From Sphaerobacter sp. (GTDB lineage Bacteria > Chloroflexota > Chloroflexia > Thermomicrobiales > Thermomicrobiaceae), in assembly GCA_029961075.1 (NCBI GenBank), contig JASBVL010000039.1, positions 1 through 33,725 on the forward strand: DNA of 33,725 bases, given 5' to 3'. A program made the position numbers and the translations under genes. Positions within the stretch are counted from its first letter, which is position 1, and each line of letters starts with the position of its first letter. This document shows, one piece after another, positions 24,048-30,642 of the stretch. The notes below the pieces were generated by a model, which saw only the letters and a program-made list of their open reading frames with translations, was not told the DNA's origin and did no database searches.

Positions 24048-24845
24048 TTGGCCGGATCGGAGACAACGACTGGCGCGGCCTGGGCGGTGATCCTCGGTGC
24101 GTCGAGCGGCTTTGGCGCGGCGACCAGCCGAGAGCTGGCCGCGGCCGGGTTCAACATCTGCGGGGTGCACCTGGATCGGCGGAGCACGCTCCCCCTCGCC
24201 GAAGCGGTCATCGCCGACGTCCAGGCGGCCGGGCGGGAAGCCGCCTTCTTCAACGTCAACGCGGCCGACCCGGAGAAGCGCGCCGAGGTGGTGCAGGCCC
24301 TCAAGGAGCGCGGCGCCCGCGTGCGCGTGCTGCTGCACTCCCTCGCGTTCGGCACCCTGCGTCGCTACATCGAGCCAGACCCAGCCCAGCAACTGACGCA
24401 GAAGCAGATGGAGATGACGCTCGACGTCATGGCCAACTCGCTGGTCTACTGGGCCCAGGACCTGTTCCACGCGGGGCTCTTCGACCGGGATGCGCGCATC
24501 TTCGCCATGACCAGCGAGGGGTCGAGCCGCGTCTGGGCCGGCTACGGGGCCGTCTCGGCGGCCAAGGCGGCGCTTGAGGCGCACATCCGCCAGCTCGCGG
24601 TGGAGCTCGCGCCCTATGGCATCGCGGCCAATGCCATTCAGGCGGGGGTGACGCCGACCCCGGCCCAGGCCAAGATCCCGGGGGCCGAGGAGATGCTGGA
24701 GGGCGCGCGCAGCCGCAACCCCGGCGGGCGGCTGACGACGCCGGAGGACGTGGCGCGGGCGATCCGCGCGCTGAGCGTGCCCGGCATCGGCTGGATCACC
24801 GGCAACGTCATCCGCGTCGACGGCGGGGAGGCGATCGTCCCCTAG
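24048..24845 (+). CDS. Enoyl-[acyl-carrier-protein] reductase-like SDR (FabI/FabL type)
   Basis: About 265 residues, a short-chain dehydrogenase. NAD(P) binding is by GASSGFGAATSRELA near the N-terminus. The active site has Tyr and Lys separated by six residues (YGAVSAAK), the Y-x6-K spacing of enoyl-ACP reductases rather than the Y-x3-K of most SDRs. LLHSLAFG matches the FabI HSIAF region. The end (NAIQAGVTPTPA, PGGRLTTPEDVARAI, GWITGNVIRVDGGE) looks like FabL/FabI. It probably catalyses the last reduction of fatty-acid elongation. Start choice: TTG 24048 has AAGGGAGG at 24033-24040; ATG 24024 and GTG 23985 are alternatives with poor ribosome sites. Confidence 0.85.
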   Translation: MAGSETTTGAAWAVILGASSGFGAATSRELAAAGFNICGVHLDRRSTLPLAEAVIADVQAAGREAAFFNVNAADPEKRAEVVQALKERGARVRVLLHSLAFGTLRRYIEPDPAQQLTQKQMEMTLDVMANSLVYWAQDLFHAGLFDRDARIFAMTSEGSSRVWAGYGAVSAAKAALEAHIRQLAVELAPYGIAANAIQAGVTPTPAQAKIPGAEEMLEGARSRNPGGRLTTPEDVARAIRALSVPGIGWITGNVIRVDGGEAIVP

Positions 24846-24870
24846 GCGCGCGCCTGGCTGAGGCGCACCC

Positions 24871-24899
24871 TTGCCGGGGCAGCCGGGGGCGGGTATCAT
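24871..24899 (+). promoter_or_regulatory. Promoter of the SRP RNA gene
   Basis: TTGCCG (24871-24876), exactly 17 bp, TATCAT (24894-24899). Predicted start about 24906-24907, precisely at the 5' arm of the SRP RNA terminal stem. It matches the tmRNA promoter (TTGCGC-17-TATCCT) in both boxes and spacing. Confidence 0.75.
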
Positions 24900-24906
24900 T
24901 AACTCC

Positions 24907-25176
24907 TGGTCGTGCTAGGCGGGGAACTAGCGGTGCCCTGTACCCGCAATCCGCTACAGCGGGGCCGAATTCCCTCTCGAGGTCCGGCCTTGTGGGACTG
25001 CTCGGGCCAAGTGGTGAGGAAGGCTGGGTCCCACGCGGCAAGGACCCACGAACCCGGTCAGGTCCGGAAGGAAGCAGCCGTAAGTGGTCATCCTTGGGTG
25101 ACGTGGGGGTGCCTGGCTGGAGCTAACTAGCTCGGTGCAAGCCGGAGGGTCGTGATCGACAGAGGGTGCACGACCT
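24907..25176 (+). ncRNA. ffs: Signal recognition particle RNA, large bacterial type
   Basis: RNA of the particle that, with Ffh, targets nascent membrane and secreted proteins. The ends pair: GGTCGTGC (24908-24915) with GCACGACC (25168-25175). The conserved domain IV hairpin lies at 25056-25079 (GGTCAGGTCC, GGAA tetraloop at 25066-25069, GGAAGCAGCC), the Ffh-binding site. The 5' part (GCTAGGCGGGGAACTAGC, CTGTACCCGCAATCCGCTA) is the Alu-like domain of the long, ~270-nt form found in Bacillus, actinobacteria and others, absent from the short E. coli 4.5S RNA. Ends are estimated from the stem and promoter to within a few bases. Confidence 0.95.
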
Positions 25177-25190
25177 TTCTCGAAACCACA

Positions 25191-25216
25191 GCGGACCGTC
25201 CATCAGGACGGTCCGC
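25191..25216 (+). terminator. Intrinsic terminator after SRP RNA
   Basis: A perfect 11-bp stem, GCGGACCGTCC (25191-25201) and GGACGGTCCGC (25206-25216), with an ATCA loop, followed by TTCCTTTAT. It lies 15 bp after the SRP RNA and may also act on the converging membrane-protein gene. Confidence 0.88.
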
Positions 25217-25251
25217 TTCCTTTATGGCTGCGTGCCGAGTCGACGGCGCGG

Positions 25252-25713
25252 TCAGCGCTTCCGGCGCTTGCCGCCGCGGCGACGCGGGCCGCCGGCGAGG
25301 GCTGGCTCGAGGTAGCGGCGCTTGAGCTGCTCCGCCGCGTGGGCGCGCACCTTGGCCGGGTACACCGTGCGCGCCCACCAGAGGTAGTAGCCGGCTTCCG
25401 CGAGCAGCGCCAAGAGGACGAGGTAGAGCCAGAAGCGCTTGTACAGGCCCCAGGCGCTGACGTGGAGGAACCGGAAGGTGAAGAAGAAGAGGCCCAGGCC
25501 GAACAGCACCGACGAGATCCCCGTCGCGCGCTGGATGGTGCGGTAGGCGATCGGGTATCGCCGGGAGAGCCAGCGGCCGGCATCGTAGTAGGCCAGCAGC
25601 GACGCGACGAACCCGACGCTGCACAGCGCAACGAAGGCGATGGAGAACGGCCCCCACACCGGCGTGTCGTAGAGGGGGGCGTTCAGGTAGTCCCAGCTCA
25701 GCGGGTTCCGCAT
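25252..25713 (-). CDS. Small multi-pass membrane protein, function unknown
   Basis: 153 residues. Three hydrophobic segments are visible: about 23-42 (FSIAFVALCSVGFVASLLAY), 67-84 (SSVLFGLGLFFFTF) and 93-112 (FWLYLVLLALLAEAGYYLWW). A long basic cytoplasmic tail ends in GGPRRRGGKRRKR. I do not recognise the family. It lies 79 bp downstream of sdhB on the same strand, so it may be co-transcribed with the succinate dehydrogenase operon. An assembly or accessory role for respiratory membrane proteins is only a guess from context. Confidence 0.7.
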   Translation of the reverse strand: MRNPLSWDYLNAPLYDTPVWGPFSIAFVALCSVGFVASLLAYYDAGRWLSRRYPIAYRTIQRATGISSVLFGLGLFFFTFRFLHVSAWGLYKRFWLYLVLLALLAEAGYYLWWARTVYPAKVRAHAAEQLKRRYLEPALAGGPRRRGGKRRKR

Positions 25714-25792
25714 CCAGACGCTCCTCGACTCCTCGGTGCCGATGCGCCGGCGTGGCCCGGTCGTCCGCGCGCCGTGCCGCTCCCGGTCCCTC

Positions 25793-26494
25793 CTACGAGA
25801 CGTCCCCAGTCAGCAGGCTGCGCTTGACCTCCTCGATCGCGCGCGTTACCTGGATACCGCGCGGGCACGCCTCGGTGCAGTTGAACACCGTGCGGCAGCG
25901 CCAGACGCCCGACTTCTGATTCAGGATCGCGAGGCGCTCCGCTGCGGCCTGATCGCGGCTGTCGTAGATGAACCGGTGCGCGTTGACGATCGCCGCCGGC
26001 CCGACGAACTCGTCGTTGGTCCAGGTGATCGGGCAGGAGCTGGTGCAGCAGGCGCACAGGATGCACTTGGTGGTGTCGTCAAAGCGCTGCCGGTCCTCAG
26101 GCGACTGCAGCCGCTCGCCGACCGGGGCCGGGTCGTCGTTGATCAGGAAGGGGAGCACGGACTTGTAGGCCTCAAAGAAGGGCTCCATGTCGACGACCAG
26201 GTCGCGGATGATCCGGAAACCGATCAGCGGCTCAATCGTGATGTTGGTGCCCACATCCCGGATCAACAGCTTGCAGGCGAGGCGGTTGCGGCCGTTGATG
26301 CGCATGGCATCGGAGCCGCAGACGCCGTGGGCGCAGCTCCGGCGATAGGTGAGCGTGCCGTCGTGGTACCACTTGACCAGATTGAGCGCGTCGAGCACGC
26401 GATCGGTCGGCTCGACCTCGACGTCGTACTCCGCGAAGTACGGTTTGGCGTCGACTTCGGGGTTATAGCGTTGAATTCGCAGGTGTACCTGCAT
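25793..26494 (-). CDS. sdhB: Succinate dehydrogenase iron-sulfur subunit
   Basis: Passes electrons from the flavin of SdhA through three Fe-S centres to quinone. 233 residues. The 2Fe-2S site is C54, C59, D62 and C74 (CAHGVCGSD), with Asp as third ligand as in the E. coli enzyme. The 4Fe-4S site is C144, C147 and C150 (CILCACC) plus C210. The 3Fe-4S site is C154, C200 and C206 (CRTVFNCTEACP). The start overlaps the sdhA stop by one base (TGATG), showing translational coupling. Confidence 0.97.
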   Translation of the reverse strand: MQVHLRIQRYNPEVDAKPYFAEYDVEVEPTDRVLDALNLVKWYHDGTLTYRRSCAHGVCGSDAMRINGRNRLACKLLIRDVGTNITIEPLIGFRIIRDLVVDMEPFFEAYKSVLPFLINDDPAPVGERLQSPEDRQRFDDTTKCILCACCTSSCPITWTNDEFVGPAAIVNAHRFIYDSRDQAAAERLAILNQKSGVWRCRTVFNCTEACPRGIQVTRAIEEVKRSLLTGDVS

Positions 26495-28221
26495 CAGTAC
26501 TTCCGTTCCTTTGGCTCAAACCGGGTGACCACGACCGGCTTGTACCGCATCTCGAGGCCGCCCGACGTGCGATAGACCAACGTGTGCTTGAGCCAGTTGG
26601 CGTCGTCGCGCTCGGGGAAGTCTTCGCGGAAGTGCCCACCGCGGCTCTCCTCCCGGGCCAGCGCGCCAGCGGCCACTGCCTCCGCCACGTCGAGCAGATA
26701 ACCTGTCTCGATGGTCTCGACCAGATCCATGTTGAAGTTGCGGCTCTTGTCGCGCAGGCCGACGCGGCTGTAGCGGTGCCGCAGCTCGGCCAGTTGATCC
26801 TTCAGTTGGAGGAGGCCCTCGGCGGTGCGGAAGACGCCCGCGTGGGTGAACATCGCCTCCTGCAGGTCGGCGCGGATGGCCGCGGCGTTCTCGGTCCCGT
26901 CCCCGTCCAGCAGCGCGCTGACCTCAGCGCGGGCGCGGAAGTCCGGCTCCTTGGGCAGCGGGTGCAGATCGTTCTCGGCGATGAACTGGAGCATATGGCG
27001 GCCGGCGCGCCGGCCGAACACGATCAGGTCGACCAGCGAGTTGGTGCCCAGCCGGTTGGCCCCGTGGACGCTGACGCAGGCGCACTCGCCGGCGGCATAG
27101 AGCCCGGGGAGGACGGTGTTGTTCTCGTCGATGGTGACGCGGCCGTCGACATCCGTGGGGATGCCCCCCATCGCGTAGTGAGCCGTCGGCTGGATCGGGA
27201 TGAGGTCGGTGACGGGGTCGAGCCCCATATACGTGCGCACGAAGTCGGTGATGTCGGGCAGCTTGTTTTCGATGACCTCCGCCGGGAGGTGGGTGAGATC
27301 GAGGTGGACGTAGTCCTTCCCATCGATGCCCAGCCCCTGGCGGATCTCCAGATAGATGCTGCGGGAGACCATGTCGCGTGGGGCCAGGTCGAGCAGCGTG
27401 GGCGCGTACTTCTCCATGAAGCGCTCGCCCTTGCCGTTGCGCAGGATGCCCCCTTCGCCGCGGCAGGCCTCGGAGAGCAGGATGCCCATCTTGTAGATGC
27501 CGGTCGGGTGGAACTGGAAGAACTCCATGTCTTCCAGGGGCAGCCCGCGCCGGAAGGCGATGGCGCAGCCGTCGCCGGTGAGTGACAGCGCGTTGCTGGT
27601 CACCTTGAAGATCCGGCCGAAGCCGCCCGTTGCCAGCAGCACGGCCTTGGCGTGGAAGACGTGGATCTCGCCGGTGAGGATGTCGAGCGCAACCACCCCG
27701 GTGCAGACGCCGTCGTCGGTCAGCAGCAGATCCAGCATCATCATCTCGTTGAAGTACTGGACCTGATGCTTGATGCCCTGCTGGTAGAGCGTCTGGAGGA
27801 TCATGTGCCCGGTGCGGTCCGCGGCGTAGCAGGCGCGGCGGACGGGGCCCTCACCGAAGTTGCGGGTGTGCCCGCCGAAGCGGCGCTGGTCGATCCGGCC
27901 GTCGGGGGTGCGGTTGAAGGGGAGGCCCATGTGCTCCAGCTCGTAGACCGCGTCGATGGCCTCGCGGGCGAGGACCTCGGCAGCGTCCTGGTCAACGAGG
28001 TAGTCGCCCCCCTTGACCGTATCGAACATGTGCCAGATCCAGTGGTCCTCTTCGAGGTTCCCGAGAGCGGCGCCGATCCCGCCCTGGGCCGCCCCGGTGT
28101 GGGAGCGGGTGGGGTAGAGCTTGCTGATGACGGCCACATTGACCTTACCGGCGAGCTGGGCGGCGGCCATGAGGCCGGCGCCACCCGCGCCGACGATGAC
28201 CGCGTCGAATCGATGGTACAT
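26494..28221 (-). CDS. sdhA: Succinate dehydrogenase flavoprotein subunit
   Basis: Oxidises succinate to fumarate in the TCA cycle with covalently bound FAD. 575 residues. The FAD-binding motif is GAGGAG (11-16). The flavin-attachment His41 is in SHTGAAQGG. Active-site segments include [15 protein letters not shown] and [17 protein letters not shown] and [11 protein letters not shown] complete the family picture. It is third in the sdhC-sdhD-sdhA-sdhB order. A fumarate reductase role cannot be excluded from sequence alone, but the operon order and companion subunits favour succinate dehydrogenase. Confidence 0.97.
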   Translation of the reverse strand: MYHRFDAVIVGAGGAGLMAAAQLAGKVNVAVISKLYPTRSHTGAAQGGIGAALGNLEEDHWIWHMFDTVKGGDYLVDQDAAEVLAREAIDAVYELEHMGLPFNRTPDGRIDQRRFGGHTRNFGEGPVRRACYAADRTGHMILQTLYQQGIKHQVQYFNEMMMLDLLLTDDGVCTGVVALDILTGEIHVFHAKAVLLATGGFGRIFKVTSNALSLTGDGCAIAFRRGLPLEDMEFFQFHPTGIYKMGILLSEACRGEGGILRNGKGERFMEKYAPTLLDLAPRDMVSRSIYLEIRQGLGIDGKDYVHLDLTHLPAEVIENKLPDITDFVRTYMGLDPVTDLIPIQPTAHYAMGGIPTDVDGRVTIDENNTVLPGLYAAGECACVSVHGANRLGTNSLVDLIVFGRRAGRHMLQFIAENDLHPLPKEPDFRARAEVSALLDGDGTENAAAIRADLQEAMFTHAGVFRTAEGLLQLKDQLAELRHRYSRVGLRDKSRNFNMDLVETIETGYLLDVAEAVAAGALAREESRGGHFREDFPERDDANWLKHTLVYRTSGGLEMRYKPVVVTRFEPKERKY

Positions 28222-28224
28222 GCC

Positions 28225-28686
28225 TCATCTCCCTACCGCTGCGGCGGGGTTGAAGGTCACGATGGCGATGGAGCCGATGATCAGGAAAATAATCGCCACG
28301 CTCCAGAGGACGGAATAGGCGAAGATGCGCCACCCGCGCGGGCGGACGTAGTCGTCGATGGCGATGCGGGCGCCGTTCAGCCCATGGAGCAGCGCCAGCA
28401 CGAGCATCAGCCAGTCGAACGATCGCCAGAAGGGGGAGCTCCAGCGGTCGGCGACGAAGTCGAAGTCGATCTCGTCGACCGTGTTCACCACATGCATGAT
28501 GACGACGTGCGTGATGGCGAGAAGGATGAGGAGTAGACCGCTAATACGGAAGAAATACCAGGAGTACAGCTCGAAGTTCCCGCTGTTGGGCCGCTCGCGG
28601 CCAACGCGCGGCACCGCCGGCCGCCGCTGCGCTCCGGTCGCGGCGCTGGCCCGATCCGAACCTCGGTCCGTACGGATTTGAACCAC
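28225..28686 (-). CDS. sdhD: Succinate dehydrogenase membrane anchor subunit
   Basis: 153 residues with three membrane segments (SGLLLILLAITHVVIMHVV, LMLVLALLHGLNGARIAI, LWSVAIIFLIIGSIAIV). LLHGLNGARIAIDDY is the H-x-x-x-G-x-R motif of the SdhC/SdhD anchors; the histidine is a candidate haem b ligand. The N-terminal ~35 residues are hydrophilic and Arg-rich. The GTG start (28686) follows GGGAGGT. The gene ends 3 bp before sdhA begins. Confidence 0.9.
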   Translation of the reverse strand: MVQIRTDRGSDRASAATGAQRRPAVPRVGRERPNSGNFELYSWYFFRISGLLLILLAITHVVIMHVVNTVDEIDFDFVADRWSSPFWRSFDWLMLVLALLHGLNGARIAIDDYVRPRGWRIFAYSVLWSVAIIFLIIGSIAIVTFNPAAAVGR

Positions 28687-28732
28687 CGTGTGACCTCCCG
28701 TGGCGTGCGGCCCGACGGCCGCTACGCGGTCT

Positions 28733-29098
28733 TTAGAACAGCGGCCGTAGCATCAGCAACGCGGTGGGGATAAAGGTGAGCAGGAAGAGGGCGATCACCG
28801 CTTGAAACATCTGCCGCTCGTACTTCCACCCCTGCGACCAGAAGTCCACCAGGATGATGCGCACGCCGTTCAAGGCGTGGTAGTAGAGCCCCGCGACCAG
28901 GATCAGCTCGCCCACGCGGAAGACGGGGTGGCGATAGATGAAGAGCAGCTCATTGAACGCCTCTGGCCCGTATCCGACGGCGAAGATGTCGACGATATGC
29001 AGCAGCAAAAAGACGAGTACCCCCAGCCCGGCCAGGCGATGGAGTGCCCACGACACCATCCCCTGCGGTGGCCGGTACCCGCGATAGTTCGATACCAC
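28733..29098 (-). CDS. sdhC: Succinate dehydrogenase cytochrome b556 subunit
   Basis: 121 residues, three membrane segments, first gene of the sdh operon. MVSWALHRLAGLGVLVFLLLHI is the typical SdhC start (conserved HR-x-x-G), and LYYHALNGVRIILVDF carries the probable haem-ligand His74. A longer frame opens at TTG 29185, but that codon lies inside the -10 box of the operon promoter and cannot be the start. GTG 29098, preceded by AGGGGG, gives a normal N-terminus (MVSNYRGYRPPQG). Confidence 0.9.
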   Translation of the reverse strand: MVSNYRGYRPPQGMVSWALHRLAGLGVLVFLLLHIVDIFAVGYGPEAFNELLFIYRHPVFRVGELILVAGLYYHALNGVRIILVDFWSQGWKYERQMFQAVIALFLLTFIPTALLMLRPLF

Positions 29099-29184
29099 CC
29101 GCGGCCCCCTGCTTCTGCAAGTCCCGAGTGACGGCGTGTCCCGCGCACGCCGCACTGCCAACTCCCCATCTGGCAGCTGCCGCA

Positions 29185-29213
29185 AATCTACGGCGGTTCG
29201 GAGCCCCTGTCAA
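29185..29213 (-). promoter_or_regulatory. Promoter of the sdhCDAB operon
   Basis: On the minus strand a perfect TTGACA (29213-29208), exactly 17 bp, then TAGATT (29190-29185). It is the closest to consensus in the window. Transcription should start near 29178, giving about 80 nt of leader before sdhC. Confidence 0.75.
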
Positions 29214-29288
29214 CAAGCGATCACCCGGGTTCGCCACGGTCCCCACCGCCGCTGCGGCGAGCGGCCAGCCGAGGCGCGCGGGGACCTC

Positions 29289-29297
29289 TGCTATAAT
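29289..29297 (+). promoter_or_regulatory. Extended -10 promoter of the M20 peptidase gene
   Basis: TGCTATAAT: a perfect TATAAT (29292-29297) with the TGn extension; no -35. Predicted start near 29304, so the leader before GTG 29464 is about 160 nt. It is divergent from the sdh promoter. Confidence 0.6.
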
Positions 29298-29463
29298 GCG
29301 GATGTCTTTCGCTCCGGCATGGTCGACTGGCATCGCTGCGCTGGTCTTCCTGTCGATCACCGCCCAGTGGCCAGCCCTGCCGGAGCCGGACCCGGCCTGC
29401 TCGAGCCGCAGCGATCACCCCGGCGGCTCGACGATGCGACCGAACCGTTGAGAGGGACAACAC

Positions 29464-30642
29464 GTGTCCGAACGGGATGCCAGGCTTGCGCAGCTTCGGC
29501 ATCTGGCCGAGCGCCTGCTGCCGCGCCTTGCCGACCTCACCGAGCAGATCTGCCTGATCCCCGCCCCAACCAACCAGGAAGCCCAGCGCGCCCGCTGGGT
29601 GGCACAGGCCTTCGCCGACCGTGGGCTGGCCGTAGAGATGGACGATCTTCCCAATGTCTACGCCCGTCGTCCTGGGCGGGGGGAGGCGGCGACCCTGATG
29701 CTCGCCGCACACACCGATACGGTCTTCCCCGCCGGGACGCCGATCACCGTCCAGCGCGCCGACGGCGTCTTGATCGGGCCGGGCGTGGGGGACAACAGCC
29801 TGGGCGTGGCCGGCTTGCTCGCCCTGGTCGACCTCCTCGATGCGGCCGGGGTGCAGACGCCGGGTGATCTGCTGCTGGTGGCGAACGTGGGCGAGGAGGG
29901 GCTCGGCAACCTGCGGGGCATCCGCGCTGCCGTCGATCGCTTCGCGGGCGAGCTCGGCGGGGTCATCGCGGTCGAGGGGCACAACCTTGGACGGGTGACC
30001 CACGTCGCGGTTGGCTCCAAGCGCATTCGCGTCACCGTCACCGGGCCGGGGGGCCACAGTTGGGGCGCGTTCGGCGAGCCGAGCGCGATCCATGAACTGG
30101 CCGGCATCATCTGCGAGGTGACGCAGCTCGAGGTGCCGACGCAGCCTAAGACCACCTTCAATGTCGGGTTGATCGAGGGCGGGGTGTCGGTCAACACGAT
30201 CGCGCCCCATGCTGCCGCGGTGATCGACATGCGGTCCACCGACCCCGCCGCCCTGGCCCGGCTGGCGGCGCAGGTGGAGGGCATCGTGGCGCGGCGGAAC
30301 ACGGACCAGATCGCGACGTCCATTGAGGTGTTGGGAGAGCGCCCGGCGGGGGAGGTGCCGCCGTCGGCGCCGATCGTGCGTCTGGCCGTGGAGGTGCTGC
30401 GGGAGCTGGGCATGGATGCCGAGCTGAACGCGTCCAGCACCGACGCCAACGTCCCGATCGCCCGGGGGATCCCGGCCCTCTGCGTCGGGTTGAGCCACGG
30501 GACGGGGGCGCATCGCATGGACGAGTCGATCCAGATTGCGCCCGCCGCGACCGGGCTGATGCAGCTCGCGCTGCTGGCGGAGCGGTTCACCGGCTCGACC
30601 GCGGCCGGCGCGCAGCCGGGCAGAGAGAGGCCGTCGCGGTGA
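29464..30642 (+). CDS. M20 family metallopeptidase
   Basis: 392 residues, a di-zinc amidohydrolase of the M20 (ArgE/DapE/carboxypeptidase) superfamily. Expected metal and catalytic residues are AAHTDTV (H83, D85), GVGDNSLG (D110), NVGEEGLGN (E144/E145, catalytic Glu and ligand) and a late His in SHGTGAHRMDE. The dimerisation domain contains GPGGHSWGAFGEPSA. The substrate (peptide, acylated amino acid or similar) is not predictable. The GTG start at 29464 has GAGAGGGA upstream. The stop overlaps the next start by 4 bp (GTGA), so it is coupled to the helicase gene. Confidence 0.93.
   Translation: MSERDARLAQLRHLAERLLPRLADLTEQICLIPAPTNQEAQRARWVAQAFADRGLAVEMDDLPNVYARRPGRGEAATLMLAAHTDTVFPAGTPITVQRADGVLIGPGVGDNSLGVAGLLALVDLLDAAGVQTPGDLLLVANVGEEGLGNLRGIRAAVDRFAGELGGVIAVEGHNLGRVTHVAVGSKRIRVTVTGPGGHSWGAFGEPSAIHELAGIICEVTQLEVPTQPKTTFNVGLIEGGVSVNTIAPHAAAVIDMRSTDPAALARLAAQVEGIVARRNTDQIATSIEVLGERPAGEVPPSAPIVRLAVEVLRELGMDAELNASSTDANVPIARGIPALCVGLSHGTGAHRMDESIQIAPAATGLMQLALLAERFTGSTAAGAQPGRERPSR

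Noticed and set aside
21815-24355. An 846-codon open frame on the minus strand antisense to the sensor kinase, and similar long antisense frames at 4121-5782, 10715-12427 and 29658-31508
   Set aside because: They are shadows of well-supported genes in GC-rich sequence; their translations are low-complexity Arg/His/Gly/Ala/Pro-rich with no recognisable domains.
26273-26333. SdhB missing the third cysteine of the 2Fe-2S site (Asp62 instead)
   Set aside because: The E. coli enzyme also uses Asp at this place, so it is not a defect.
29183-29185. TTG 29185 as the sdhC start
   Set aside because: It overlaps the -10 box of the operon promoter, so it would not be in the mRNA; GTG 29098 fits better.
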